From NCBI RefSeq assembly GCF_014764715.1, contig NZ_JACXXE010000017.1:1-40819 (forward strand): a stretch of DNA of 40,819 bases. The letters are read 5' to 3'. Of this stretch, positions 1-7,755 are shown in pieces. The notes under the pieces are model-generated. The model was not told the DNA's origin. It made no database searches and was given only the letters and a program-made list of their open reading frames with translations. The position numbers and the translations under genes were made by a program. The first letter of the stretch is position 1. Each line of letters opens with the position of its first letter. The stretch comes from Bacillus crepusculi (lineage in GTDB: Bacteria; Bacillota; Bacilli; Bacillales; Bacillaceae).

Positions 1-15
1 ACGTGTCGGTCTTTT

Positions 16-192
16 TTATTTGATGTCATCGTGCTCGATATACGTTTCAAGTGCTGGGTGATACTCTTTTTGATAATGAAGGTTGGGACATGTTTTCACG
101 ACTTTGCCTTGCAGGGCATTGGACTTTGAGACTTCTAATGCTGTTTTACATTTAGGGCAGCGTTCGGCAAACAGTGAGGGCCAGCGCTTCAT
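16..192 (-). CDS. Small zinc-ribbon-like protein (58 aa)
   Basis: I read a 58-residue protein starting MKRWPSLF and ending HDDIK. It has a CPKC pair near residues 12-15 and a second cysteine-proline step (CPNLH) near residues 35-39, so a treble-clef or zinc-ribbon metal site is plausible with His as a fourth ligand. Function is unknown and I do not recognise the family. The start ATG has a GGAGTGGTGATAT ribosome binding stretch just upstream, and a good sigma-A promoter lies about 50 bp upstream on the same strand. It lies just downstream of proS on the same strand but is separated from it by a terminator, so it is probably its own transcription unit. Confidence 0.6.
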   Translation of the reverse strand: MKRWPSLFAERCPKCKTALEVSKSNALQGKVVKTCPNLHYQKEYHPALETYIEHDDIK

Positions 193-240
193 ATATCACC
201 ACTCCAGTTAAAGTCTTAAAAACCGATTATATTAATATGA

Positions 241-269
241 ATTATAGGGGATCGTGCAGGTGAGGTCAA
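241..269 (-). promoter_or_regulatory. Sigma-A promoter of the small zinc-ribbon gene
   Basis: On the minus strand TTGACC (269-264) and TATAAT (246-241) are 17 bp apart. That is a near-consensus vegetative promoter pointing at the ATG at 192, with a leader of about 40 nt. Confidence 0.65.
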
Positions 270-291
270 TGGGTGTTTGGGTCTTTTTAAC

Positions 292-321
292 AAAAAAAGA
301 AGCACCGCGAGAGATGCTTCT
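292..321 (-). terminator. Intrinsic terminator of proS
   Basis: Arms AGAAGCA (298-304) and TGCTTCT (315-321) form a hairpin that, read on the minus strand, is followed by a run of T (298-292). It lies 16 bp after the proS stop codon and isolates proS from the small zinc-ribbon gene. Confidence 0.75.
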
Positions 322-336
322 CTATCGTTCATATGT

Positions 337-1770
337 TTAATAGGCTTTTGCCCAGAACACCATCTCAGATGCAGGCTTTCCGCAGCAGACACATGTGTCA
401 GAAATGGTGTCCTGTTCAAATGGGATACAGCGTGAGGTCGCACCTGTTCTTTCTTTGATATCATTTTCACAGGCTTCGTCACCGCACCACATCGCCTTGA
501 TCAATCTGTTTTCTTCCGCAAGAATGTGCTCGATGTCTTCGATTGTGTGAGCGTGGGATGTTTTTTCATGTAATCGTTCCTTTGCCTTTTCGTACATCGT
601 CTGCTGAATGTCTTTCAGCGTGGATGCGATGGTTTGTTCAAGTGCATCTAATGTGACGGCTTGCTTTTCACCAGTGTCTCGTCTTGCGAGCATCACCTGT
701 CCTTTTTCGATGTCCTTTGGTCCTACTTCGACACGTAGAGGAATGCCCTGCATTTCACACTCGTTGAATTTCCATCCTGGCTGTTTATCGCTTGCATCGA
801 TGTCTACACGTGCGATGCCGGCGAGTCGATCCTTCAATTCATACGCATGATCCAGTACACCTTCTTTGTGAGAAGCGATTGGCACGATACGTACTTGGAT
901 TGGTGCAATGTTTGGCGGCAGAACAAGTCCTCTGTCATCGCCATGTACCATAATCATGGCGCCGATGATTCTTGTGGTGAAGCCCCAAGAGGTTTGCTGG
1001 ACATGCTCTAGTTTTCCTTCACGGTTTAAGAATTCGATGCCAAATGCTTTGGCAAATCCGTTCCCGAAGAAGTGAGAAGTGGCAGTTTGAAGCGCCTTTC
1101 CATCATGCATTAAGCTTTCAACCGTATAGGTGAAACGGGCGCCGGCGAATTTTTCCTTCTCTGTTTTTCGCCCTTTAATGACAGGAATGGCAAGAAGCTC
1201 TTCGCAAAGAGAGGCGTAGATATGGAGCATTCTTTCTGTTTCTTCAATGGCTTCTTGCTCAGTCTCATGACATGTATGTCCTTCCTGCCAGAGGAATTCA
1301 AGGGTTCTGAGAAATGGACGTGTGGTCTTTTCCCAGCGGACGACATTCGCCCATTGATTATACAGCTTCGGTAAATCGCGATAGGAGTGAATGATATTTT
1401 TGTAATGCTCAGCGAATAGCACCTCAGAGGTTGGTCTGACGCAGAGTCTTTCTTGTAGTTCAGATTCACCGCCATGTGTCACCCACGCCACTTCAGGAGC
1501 GAAGCCTTCGATATGATCCTTTTCTTGCTGCAATAGGCTTTCTGGGATAAAGAGCGGCATATAGACATTCTCATGACCGGTTTCTTTAATCTGGCGGTCA
1601 AGTTCGTCGCGAATATTCTCCCAAATTTTAAAGCCGTATGGCTGAATGATCATACTGCCTCTAACGCTTGAATAATCGACGAGCCGCGCCTTTGTGACAA
1701 CATCTGTATACCACTGAGCAAAGTCGTCTTCCATGCTTGTAATTTTCTCAACAAATTGTTTCTTTGACAT
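337..1770 (-). CDS. proS: Prolyl-tRNA synthetase, archaeal/eukaryotic type (ProS type 3)
   Basis: Charges tRNA-Pro with proline in the cytoplasm. At 477 residues it matches the short archaeal-type class II enzyme and lacks the roughly 180-residue editing insertion of the ~560-residue bacterial form. Visible parts are the class II motif 1 region (about residues 38-55), motif 2 with VVRWE (about 143-147), motif 3 around [10 protein letters not shown] (about 277-286), the anticodon-binding domain (about 290-400), a C-terminal Cys-rich segment (Cys429, 434, 448, 460, 462, 463) and the conserved C-terminal tyrosine 477. The start has an AAGGAGG site 8 nt upstream. It is preceded by a T-box leader with a proline specifier codon, so it should be induced by uncharged tRNA-Pro. 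Such enzymes often coexist with a second, bacterial-type ProRS elsewhere in bacilli; that gene is not in this window. Confidence 0.95.
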   Translation of the reverse strand: MSKKQFVEKITSMEDDFAQWYTDVVTKARLVDYSSVRGSMIIQPYGFKIWENIRDELDRQIKETGHENVYMPLFIPESLLQQEKDHIEGFAPEVAWVTHGGESELQERLCVRPTSEVLFAEHYKNIIHSYRDLPKLYNQWANVVRWEKTTRPFLRTLEFLWQEGHTCHETEQEAIEETERMLHIYASLCEELLAIPVIKGRKTEKEKFAGARFTYTVESLMHDGKALQTATSHFFGNGFAKAFGIEFLNREGKLEHVQQTSWGFTTRIIGAMIMVHGDDRGLVLPPNIAPIQVRIVPIASHKEGVLDHAYELKDRLAGIARVDIDASDKQPGWKFNECEMQGIPLRVEVGPKDIEKGQVMLARRDTGEKQAVTLDALEQTIASTLKDIQQTMYEKAKERLHEKTSHAHTIEDIEHILAEENRLIKAMWCGDEACENDIKERTGATSRCIPFEQDTISDTCVCCGKPASEMVFWAKAY

Positions 1771-1789
1771 TGCAGGTTCCTCCTTTTTA

Positions 1790-2010
1790 AAAACAAAAAA
1801 AGCTGTGCTTTACGTTAGGGACCATTTCTGGTGGTACCACCCTAATTTAAAGCACAGCTTTACACTCGATCATGATAACGGTATGAACCGCTGTATGAAA
1901 CAGAACTAAATCGGCAGGTTCACTTGAAGATGTCAGTAGGAACTTCTCAGCACCGTTCCCTCTCTGTTAAAGGTCGATTCAAGCTACTATTCCAAATGTA
2001 CGTTGATCAA
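1790..2010 (-). promoter_or_regulatory. T-box leader of proS with proline specifier CCU
   Basis: Read on the minus strand the leader contains the T-box core AGGGTGGTACCACC (1843-1830), an AGAGAG motif of stem I (about 1964-1959) and a GAA followed by CCT (1918-1916) in the specifier position, which is a proline codon and so agrees with the downstream gene. The T-box is followed by a strong terminator whose arms (about 1860-1848 and 1811-1799) are 13 bp and end in a T run. Uncharged tRNA-Pro should favour the antiterminator. Stem limits were judged by eye. Confidence 0.9.
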
Positions 2011-2139
2011 TGTTCGTTGATTTTTCATCAGTTTACCTGTAAATGGAGGAGAAAGCAAGTTGTACTGGGGTTTCTTTTCATGCTGTTCTGAGTGCTTTGT
2101 TTGATGTGTGAATTTGCAGTCATTTCCTATTTTTACAGC

Positions 2140-2168
2140 TTGCTAGTTATGTGAGGCTATGCTAATAT
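2140..2168 (+). promoter_or_regulatory. Sigma-A promoter of the pbuE riboswitch transcript
   Basis: TTGCTA (2140-2145) and TAATAT (2163-2168) are 17 bp apart. Transcription would begin about 12 nt before the first strand of the adenine aptamer, as expected for this leader. Confidence 0.65.
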
Positions 2169-2186
2169 ATTTGAAGAAAAAATAGA

Positions 2187-2285
2187 CTTGTATAACCTCA
2201 ATAATATGGTTTGAGGGTTTCTACCAGGATCCGATAAATCCTGATTACAAAAGCGCGCTTTCCTTTTTTGTAATCAGGGTTTTTT
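2187..2285 (+). promoter_or_regulatory. Adenine-sensing purine riboswitch with terminator
   Basis: The stretch closely resembles the B. subtilis pbuE adenine riboswitch. P1 pairs TTGTA (2188-2192) with TACAA (2246-2250), and the conserved purine-aptamer blocks TAATATGG and TTTCTACC are present. The specificity base equivalent to position 74 is T2245, which selects adenine rather than guanine. The 3' P1 strand is also part of a terminator with arms CCTGATTACAAAA (2240-2252) and TTTTGTAATCAGG (2266-2278) plus a T run. Adenine binding should therefore release transcription into pbuE, an ON switch. Confidence 0.95.
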
Positions 2286-2344
2286 TGTTTGTCTGCACCC
2301 TGTATCAAAAGTGAAAGCGATGATATACAGAAGGGATGTTAGAC

Positions 2345-3517
2345 ATGAACTGGAGAGTATATTTATTAGCCGTTTCTACTTTTGCGGTTGGATTAGTTGA
2401 GCTTGTGGTCGGGGGCATTTTGCCAAGTCTTGCAGAGGATCTACATGTGTCTCTTGCGACGGCCGGACAGCTCATCACGGTATTTGCGATTGTGTATGCC
2501 ATTTCAGCACCCGTGCTGCTGACCGTCACAGCCAAAATTGAACGAAAGCGTCTTTATTTAATCGCGTTATTGGTGTTTACACTAGGCAATGTGTTCACTT
2601 ATTTTAGTTCAACCTTTGCCCTTGTCATGATATCTAGGGTCTTGATTGCGATGAGTACAGCGCTTGTGGTGGTGTTATCACTGACAATCACTGCTAAATT
2701 GGTGGAACCAGCGCATCGCGCGAAGGCATTAGGATTGATTTTTATTGGGATTAGTTCTTCACTTGTTCTCGGTGTACCGATCGGTATTTTTATTACAGAG
2801 AGCTTTGGCTGGAGAGTGATGTTTTTAGGAATCAGTATTCTATCGGCCATATCGATGGTGCTGATCTATTTTCTATTGGAAAAAATGCCTGTTGAAAAAG
2901 TCACGCCTCTTAGAGAGCAGATTCGTTCTTTAGGTCATCCGAAAATTTTCAGTGCACACCTAATCAGTTTGTTTATGCTTGCAGGCCACTATATGCTTTA
3001 TTCTTATTTCACGCCATTTTTGATGGAAGTGCTGCATATGACTCCGTTTTGGATTAGTATTTGTTATTTGGTCTTCGGGCTTGCGTCGATTGGCGGGAAT
3101 GGATTTGGGGGCTGGCTTAGTGACAAACTAGGGTCAGGGAAAGCCATTTTACTTGTAACAATGGCGTTTGCGGTTGTCATGTTTATCCTTCCTTATACAG
3201 CGGGTGTGTTTGTGCTCTTTATGGTCATGGTTGTCCTATGGGGAGCGCTCAGCTGGGCATTGACGCCTGCTTTGCAGAGCTATTTGATTCAAACAGATCC
3301 TGTCACGTCTGATATTCAGCAAAGTTTAAATACATCGGCCTTGCAAATTGGTATCTCGATTGGATCAGCGGTTGGCGGTGTTATGTTTACAATGACCGGT
3401 TCATCTGTTGATCTGGCTAAATTCGGTGCGGTGTTTGTGCTGATTGCCTTTAGCTGTGCGGTGATTTCGTTAAAGAGACCGCCACTTTATATGGATCGTC
3501 AGCATCATGTTGAATAA
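2345..3517 (+). CDS. pbuE: Purine base/nucleoside efflux pump PbuE (MFS)
   Basis: Major facilitator protein of 390 residues in the DHA1/AraJ-like group, with about twelve hydrophobic segments across the membrane. B. subtilis PbuE exports hypoxanthine, adenine and related purines. The N-terminus MNWRVYLLAVST lines up with the B. subtilis protein, which is why I start at 2345 rather than at the ATG at 2336; the AAGGG site is then 9 nt away. A loop motif like MFS motif A (WLSDKLGSGK, near residue 260) begins the second half. The adenine riboswitch directly upstream supports the identity: excess adenine switches on its own export. Confidence 0.93.
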   Translation: MNWRVYLLAVSTFAVGLVELVVGGILPSLAEDLHVSLATAGQLITVFAIVYAISAPVLLTVTAKIERKRLYLIALLVFTLGNVFTYFSSTFALVMISRVLIAMSTALVVVLSLTITAKLVEPAHRAKALGLIFIGISSSLVLGVPIGIFITESFGWRVMFLGISILSAISMVLIYFLLEKMPVEKVTPLREQIRSLGHPKIFSAHLISLFMLAGHYMLYSYFTPFLMEVLHMTPFWISICYLVFGLASIGGNGFGGWLSDKLGSGKAILLVTMAFAVVMFILPYTAGVFVLFMVMVVLWGALSWALTPALQSYLIQTDPVTSDIQQSLNTSALQIGISIGSAVGGVMFTMTGSSVDLAKFGAVFVLIAFSCAVISLKRPPLYMDRQHHVE

Positions 3518-3684
3518 GCTACCTAATCATAGGCAGCTTTCAGCGTGTAGACAAACCCTCGCATTCGGTGTCAGGTCTGCAAGGGTTTTCAAGCTACGCT
3601 GAAAAGAAGACAAAGGGCTAAAATCAAGATCATTTTAGCCCTTTATCAACAATCTATAAGCTGCCTCTAATCATAGGCAGCTTT
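3516..3684. repeat. Duplicated terminator arms flanking two nested hairpins (REP/MITE-like)
   Basis: The 17-nt string TAATCATAGGCAGCTTT occurs twice (3524-3540 and 3668-3684), each time as the right arm of a hairpin with AAGCT[A/G]CC. Between the copies lie an imperfect inverted repeat of about 65 bp (CAGCGTGTAG at 3541 against CTACGCTG at 3594, enclosing AAACCCT and AAGGGTTT) and a perfect 13-bp stem (3612-3624 with 3632-3644, AAAGGGCTAAAAT). This looks like an intergenic repeat inserted into, or duplicated with, the pbuE terminator. Confidence 0.6.
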
Positions 3685-3688
3685 TTAT
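3658..3688 (+). terminator. Intrinsic terminator after pbuE
   Basis: Arms AAGCTGCCT (3658-3666) and AGGCAGCTT (3675-3683) form a 9-bp stem with an 8-nt loop, followed by T residues. It abuts the stop codon of the convergent MaoC-like gene. Confidence 0.7.
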
Positions 3689-4059
3689 TTCAAAATCACA
3701 CCTTCACTTTTACCAGTAATGACTTCTTCTCCATGCTGGTTGATATAGCGGGAAAAAAGGTGGACACGGTCATATTGTTCAAGGGGTTCCACTTTGGTGA
3801 CCTCCATTTGACATGTAATCGTATCACCTGTATAAACAGGGCGGATAAACGTACATGACATGTCCTGACCAATAAAATGAAACTGTCCGCCTAGCTGCGT
3901 GGACAGACTTGCCGTTAGAAAGCCGTGAACCATTCGCCGGCCCTGATCATCAAGCTCGGTATGGTGTTTCCCGAGGTCGCCTGTCATTTTCCCGAATTGA
4001 ATCACGTCTTCGTGTGTATAGGTTCTGCTTGTTTGAAACTGATCCCCCGGTTGAACCAT
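3685..4059 (-). CDS. MaoC-like hotdog-fold dehydratase
   Basis: 124 residues, the usual length of a single-hotdog MaoC / (R)-specific enoyl-CoA hydratase subunit. The hydratase signature is recognisable as GDLGKHHTE near residues 27-35, where the Asp and a His five residues later fit the catalytic D-x4-H pair. A second family block, RPVYTGDTI, lies near residues 73-81. The expected reaction is hydration of 2-enoyl-CoA thioesters, but many MaoC proteins act on other thioesters, so the substrate is open. The start ATG follows AAAGGAGCTGAGGAAAG. An upstream palindrome that closely fits a FadR fatty-acid operator suggests a link to fatty-acid metabolism. Confidence 0.8.
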   Translation of the reverse strand: MVQPGDQFQTSRTYTHEDVIQFGKMTGDLGKHHTELDDQGRRMVHGFLTASLSTQLGGQFHFIGQDMSCTFIRPVYTGDTITCQMEVTKVEPLEQYDRVHLFSRYINQHGEEVITGKSEGVILK

Positions 4060-4096
4060 CTTTCCTCAGCTCCTTTTTTTAAATGTACCAAAGAGA

Positions 4097-4116
4097 TGAA
4101 TGAATGTACATTCATT
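4097..4116. promoter_or_regulatory. FadR-like operator / 18-bp palindrome upstream of the MaoC gene
   Basis: AATGAATGTACATTCATT (4099-4116) is a perfect 18-bp palindrome. The overlapping 18-mer at 4097-4114, TGAATGA-ATGT-ACATTCA, matches the Bacillus FadR pattern TGAATGA-N4-TCATTCA at all but one conserved position. It lies about 40 bp upstream of the MaoC-like start. Identification of the regulator is inference. Confidence 0.5.
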
Positions 4117-4210
4117 TTTCAGCAAGAGATCTGCATCATCAATTCGAGAGCAAAAGAGGAGGTATCCCTGCAACTCCCTTGCTCTTTCTCAAGCACTTTT
4201 GAGAAAATGT

Positions 4211-4978
4211 CTATTCAAAAACAATCATTTCACCAATTGGTTGAAAGCCGGCGCGCTGATAAATATGTTTGCCGTCATTTGAGGCTTGTAGAATCACACA
4301 CTTTTGTTTATTCTCTGTCTGGGTCAGAAGGTAATGAAACATGGCACTGCCAAGTCCCTTTCCTCGGTGCTCTGCCCTTGTGATGACATCATAAATACCA
4401 TAGCTGTCTGTTGTCTCAATTAATAAGCCTGTTGTGACTGGCTTCTGGTGTACATATCCAACGAACATGCGAGCTCTTGAGTGTAATGATTCAATAGAAA
4501 AACGCTGGAAATAGTTTTCTAAGGCGATGGCTTCCTGTGACTCGTTGAATAGTTCGATAAAGATATCTTTGTAATCAAGCAGTGTCTGGGCATCAAGTAC
4601 TTCCTTGACTGTAAGTGATGGAGAAGTGACGGGATCAATGTCTTCTGTCTGCTCAAGCATCATGATGGTATTGCGTTCGACCTCTTCCAGCTGATATTCC
4701 TTCAATAAATCAGCCCAATCAGAATAAAGCAAGCGGTGATCTACCCATGTGCTGAAGGTTCGTTTCTGTGATTGCATGTGTTCGATGGTCGTTTTCACTT
4801 GTTGTGGATCTTGGATTTGCGCTGATGTCGGTAATAGCAAATTGAACGTATCAGTCGATATATGAGTATTTGATAGAACGAAATCGTCCGATGCGAGGAA
4901 GGCTCCGTTCACAGCAGAAGAAAACAGATGGATCTTTTCTTCTAACTGTCGAATGGCTTTTTCTTGTTCGGGTTTCAT
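4211..4978 (-). CDS. GNAT-family N-acetyltransferase
   Basis: 255 residues. The C-terminal part is a GNAT fold: the acetyl-CoA binding motif is RAEHRGKGLGSAMFHYLL (about residues 197-214), followed by the family's QASNDGKHIYQRAGF block near the end. The N-terminal 120 residues do not match a domain I know. Substrate unknown. I start at 4978 because AAAGGTGAG precedes that ATG; an in-frame upstream extension to 5119 lacks a ribosome binding site. It is divergent from the MarR-type gene at 5190, so the pair may be co-regulated through the operator between them. Confidence 0.8.
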   Translation of the reverse strand: MKPEQEKAIRQLEEKIHLFSSAVNGAFLASDDFVLSNTHISTDTFNLLLPTSAQIQDPQQVKTTIEHMQSQKRTFSTWVDHRLLYSDWADLLKEYQLEEVERNTIMMLEQTEDIDPVTSPSLTVKEVLDAQTLLDYKDIFIELFNESQEAIALENYFQRFSIESLHSRARMFVGYVHQKPVTTGLLIETTDSYGIYDVITRAEHRGKGLGSAMFHYLLTQTENKQKCVILQASNDGKHIYQRAGFQPIGEMIVFE

Positions 4979-5163
4979 TAGCTCACCTTTTTTCTTTATA
5001 AATTGGATGATATCTCCACGAATTATAGCAAATAATAGGGGGGATGGGACATGTTCGGGTAATCTAGTAGAAAAGTTCATACACTTATCGGGTCCGATGG
5101 CCTGTTCTTTTTCTCGCATTCACATTTCTTTTGACTCCTCACTTGATTATTAGTACCCTTTTA

Positions 5164-5175
5164 TTAACCAGTTAA
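5164..5175. promoter_or_regulatory. Putative MarR operator
   Basis: TTAAC-CA-GTTAA is an inverted repeat directly upstream of the MarR-type gene, overlapping its likely promoter or leader. Autoregulation through such short AT-rich palindromes is common for MarR proteins; assignment is by position only. Confidence 0.4.
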
Positions 5176-5189
5176 GAGTGGAGGTTCAG

Positions 5190-5648
5190 ATGGAAACAAA
5201 AGAGCAGGTTGTCTTAAAAGCGATTCAAGATCTGATTATGCATAGGGAAAAGAGACGGAATGATCCAACAGATCCACTGATTACCACGACTGATACACTC
5301 AAACAAGATTGGACACTCACACAGCTTCACATTTTATCCATGATTCAAGCCCATCCAAATGAATCTAATAATACATTTCTTTCTCAACAACTGAAACTAT
5401 CAAAGCCAGCCATTACAAAGGCTGTGAAAAAACTAATTGAAAAAGGCATGGTCGACTATTGCCACCGGCAAGGTGATAAGAAATCCGTCTATTATTCATT
5501 GACAGAGGAAGGCAAGCAGTTGGCGGCGCTGCATGATGAACTACATGAAAAAGCAGTCACATCCTATTTAGAATTTCTCGAGCAGTTTCATGAAGATGAA
5601 TTACAGGTGATTGAGCGCTTCTTAAAGGCTTGGAAAGAAAAAATATAG
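5190..5648 (+). CDS. MarR-family transcriptional regulator
   Basis: 152 residues, normal for MarR. The winged helix-turn-helix occupies about residues 45-110, with recognition-helix region LKLSKPAITKAVKKLIEKG and a wing around DKKSVYYSLTEEG. C-terminal helices (about 115-152) form the dimer interface. The start ATG at 5190 sits 5 nt behind GTGGAGG; the GTG at 5178 would overlap that site. The ligand is unknown. Candidate targets are itself and the divergent GNAT gene, given the shared intergenic palindrome. Confidence 0.85.
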   Translation: METKEQVVLKAIQDLIMHREKRRNDPTDPLITTTDTLKQDWTLTQLHILSMIQAHPNESNNTFLSQQLKLSKPAITKAVKKLIEKGMVDYCHRQGDKKSVYYSLTEEGKQLAALHDELHEKAVTSYLEFLEQFHEDELQVIERFLKAWKEKI

Positions 5649-5658
5649 ATCAAAAACG

Positions 5659-5697
5659 ACCGAAAGCCATCATAAAACTAGATGAATTCGGTTTTTT
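5659..5697 (+). terminator. Intrinsic terminator after the MarR gene
   Basis: ACCGAA (5659-5664) pairs with TTCGGT (5687-5692), CATC pairs with GATG inside the same hairpin, and a run of T follows to 5697. Confidence 0.6.
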
Positions 5698-5700
5698 ATA

Positions 5701-5745
5701 TGGTAAAATTAACATATATTGACGTTTTTTTGATCATGATCAAAA
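5701..5745 (+). promoter_or_regulatory. Extended -10 promoter and 18-bp palindrome before the TudS operon
   Basis: TGGTAAAAT (5701-5709) fits an extended -10 element. TTTTGATCATGATCAAAA (5728-5745) is a perfect 18-bp palindrome between it and the ribosome binding site, a position where a bound repressor would block the transcript. No regulator is identified. Confidence 0.45.
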
Positions 5746-5758
5746 GGAGAGAGCCACA

Positions 5759-6004
5759 TTGGAGAAAGAAATGTTAGAAAATTTTAAAAAATCTATGTTC
5801 ATTATGCCGTTCGTTGGGTTGTTTGTCAGCGTGCTATTATTTGTTTATTTTTTTGGCATTACAGGAGTTGAAGGGTCGATGTGGGCGGCTGCTTTGTATT
5901 GTGCTCTGCCCTTTTTGGTGTATACGATTTTTTGCTTGCCGGTAAGTATTTATTTTTCTGTTAGCAGAAAACGCTCGACCCATAGAAATGAGGAACAGGC
6001 GTGA
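5759..6004 (+). CDS. Small two-helix membrane protein
   Basis: 81 residues with two hydrophobic segments (about 14-36 and 43-68), a short charged N-terminus and a basic C-terminal tail (SRKRSTHRNEEQ), so a small inner-membrane protein. I do not recognise the family. The TTG start at 5759 is supported by AAAAGGAGA about 7 nt upstream; an ATG at 5771 is a possible alternative. Its stop overlaps the start of the TudS-like gene by 4 nt, so the two are translationally coupled and probably work together. Confidence 0.6.
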   Translation: MEKEMLENFKKSMFIMPFVGLFVSVLLFVYFFGITGVEGSMWAAALYCALPFLVYTIFCLPVSIYFSVSRKRSTHRNEEQA

Positions 6005-6813
6005 TTGTGGTCAGTGCTTGTCTTGCTGGATTGAAGGTTCGTTATAATGGCAGCCATCGATTAGATCAGCGAATCGAGGAGCTTGTTCAGGAGGGAAAGG
6101 CGGTCACGGTTTGTCCCGAGCTGCTTGGCGGCTTCTCCACGCCAAGGCCTCCAGCAGAAATCATTGGCGGTGACGGACATGATGTATTACGGGGGCAGGC
6201 TTCTGTTGTCGATGTTCATGGAACAGATGTGACTGAGATGTATGTAAAAGGTGCAAAAGAAACGCTTGAGCAGGTACAGTCTCTTGGAGCAACATCAGTT
6301 GTGTTAAAAGAGTACAGCCCTTCCTGCGGGAGCCGGATGATTTATCGAGGAGATTTTAACGGCAAAACAAGGGCTGGAGACGGTGTGACATCCGCCTTGC
6401 TGAAACAGCACGGTCTTCAGGTGTTCTCTGAGGAGGATGATTGGTTTAGTCGTCGTTATTTTATGATGAATACGAAAACATACTCTTTTGGTGATGTGGT
6501 CTCGATTGATCAAAAGACTTCAATTCAAATTGAGCATGATAAAGAACGTGTTGTGGTGGAAAAGAAAGAGGATATTCAAAAGCTGCTGAAGGAATTTTCA
6601 GGCATGAAATTAAAGAAAACGAATGAAGCTAAAAAAACCTCAAAAGAGCCCTATTGGATCAGAGTGTATGAGAATGAGAAGGAAACATATGGTCTGACTT
6701 TTTACGACCAATCATTTTTAGAGATATATGATTTTTCTAAAACGAAAGATCAAACGAGCGAATATCAAATCGTTGATGCCAATCAAGTCGATATGGGGCA
6801 ATTTATGAAATAA
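6001..6813 (+). CDS. TudS/DUF523-family iron-sulfur protein with C-terminal extension
   Basis: 270 residues. Residues 1-147 are a DUF523/TudS domain: SACLAGLKVRYNG with Cys7, VCPELLGGFSTPRPPAEI with Cys38, and SPSCGS with Cys109, the three cysteines that hold a [4Fe-4S] cluster in thiouracil desulfurases. Characterised members remove sulfur from thio-pyrimidines; this one is assigned to the family only. Residues about 150-270 form a second part, rich in beta-type and charged segments, that I cannot assign; most family members stop near 150-160. The GTG start at 6001 overlaps the stop of the membrane protein gene and is preceded by GAGGAACAGGC. Confidence 0.75.
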   Translation: MIVVSACLAGLKVRYNGSHRLDQRIEELVQEGKAVTVCPELLGGFSTPRPPAEIIGGDGHDVLRGQASVVDVHGTDVTEMYVKGAKETLEQVQSLGATSVVLKEYSPSCGSRMIYRGDFNGKTRAGDGVTSALLKQHGLQVFSEEDDWFSRRYFMMNTKTYSFGDVVSIDQKTSIQIEHDKERVVVEKKEDIQKLLKEFSGMKLKKTNEAKKTSKEPYWIRVYENEKETYGLTFYDQSFLEIYDFSKTKDQTSEYQIVDANQVDMGQFMK

Positions 6814-6895
6814 CATCAGTCAGCATTTCATGCATGATCCATAAAAAATTCGGGTATAGTCCTTGGTAAGTAAAAATGAAGCGGAGGTTTGTTTG

Positions 6896-7723
6896 ATGAG
6901 TGGATTAACAGATACAGTCACATTAGCAAACGGAGTAAAAATGCCGAAGCTAGGCTTTGGTGTATGGAAGGTAAAAGATGGAGATGAGGCTGTCAATGCA
7001 GTCACAGACGCTCTTGAGGCGGGCTACCGAAGCATTGATACAGCAGCGGCCTACCAAAATGAAGTAGGGGTAGGCAAAGCCATTCAGCAATCAGGCATCT
7101 CACGCGATGATCTATTCATTACGACAAAGGTCTGGAATAATGATCAAGGCTATGAATCAACACTCGAAGCCTTTGAAACAAGTATGAATAAGCTGGGACT
7201 AGATGTATTAGACCTTTATTTAATTCATTGGCCAGTTGAAGGCAAATATAAAGAGACATGGAAAGCGTTAGAGAAGCTGTATAAGGATGGACATGTTCGA
7301 GCTATCGGGGTATGTAATTTCCATCAGCATCATTTAGAGGATTTATTAGAAGAGGCAGAAGTTGTGCCAATGGTGAATCAAATTGAGCTGCATCCGAAGC
7401 TGACGCAGGAGCCTTTACGTGAATACTGCAAGGAGAAGGGGATTCATGTAGAAGCTTGGTCACCATTAGGCAGCGGGAAGCTTCTGAACCATCCTGTTCT
7501 CCAGGATATTGCGAAAAAGCATGATAAGTCTGTGGCTCAGGTGATTCTTCGCTGGGACTTGCAGCATGGCATTATCACCATTCCAAAATCTGTGACGAAG
7601 AGCCGAATCATCGAAAACACACAGGTCTTCGATTTCGAGCTGTCCACACACGAGATGGGTGTCATTGACCAGCTCAATGAAGATGAGCGCACAGGTCCAG
7701 ACCCAGATAACTTTGATTTTTAA
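6896..7723 (+). CDS. Aldo/keto reductase, YtbE/YvgN type
   Basis: 275-residue TIM-barrel NADPH-dependent oxidoreductase that reduces aldehydes and ketones. The catalytic tetrad is visible: Asp48, Tyr53, Lys78 and His111 (LIHWP). The IPKS...R cofactor-phosphate motif lies near residues 228-238 and the C-terminus GPDPDNFDF resembles B. subtilis YtbE. YvgN and YtbE act on glyoxal and methylglyoxal; the same role here is inference. The start ATG follows GCGGAGG by 8 nt; an in-frame upstream start at 6863 has no such site. It is monocistronic, ending at a strong hairpin. Confidence 0.9.
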   Translation: MSGLTDTVTLANGVKMPKLGFGVWKVKDGDEAVNAVTDALEAGYRSIDTAAAYQNEVGVGKAIQQSGISRDDLFITTKVWNNDQGYESTLEAFETSMNKLGLDVLDLYLIHWPVEGKYKETWKALEKLYKDGHVRAIGVCNFHQHHLEDLLEEAEVVPMVNQIELHPKLTQEPLREYCKEKGIHVEAWSPLGSGKLLNHPVLQDIAKKHDKSVAQVILRWDLQHGIITIPKSVTKSRIIENTQVFDFELSTHEMGVIDQLNEDERTGPDPDNFDF

Positions 7724-7755
7724 TCGAAAAAAAAGCACAGGTGTGACGATATGAT

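Noticed and set aside
1110..1475. 121-residue frame inside proS
   Set aside because: It is a shadow of proS in another frame, without a start site or recognisable domain.
4979..5119. N-terminal extension of the GNAT protein
   Set aside because: No ribosome binding site at 5119; the ATG at 4978 has AAAGGTGAG and the extension has no domain-like character.
6850..6860. SigB promoter (GGGTAT) before the aldo/keto reductase
   Set aside because: The -10 like string is there but no GTTTAA-type -35 lies at the right distance.
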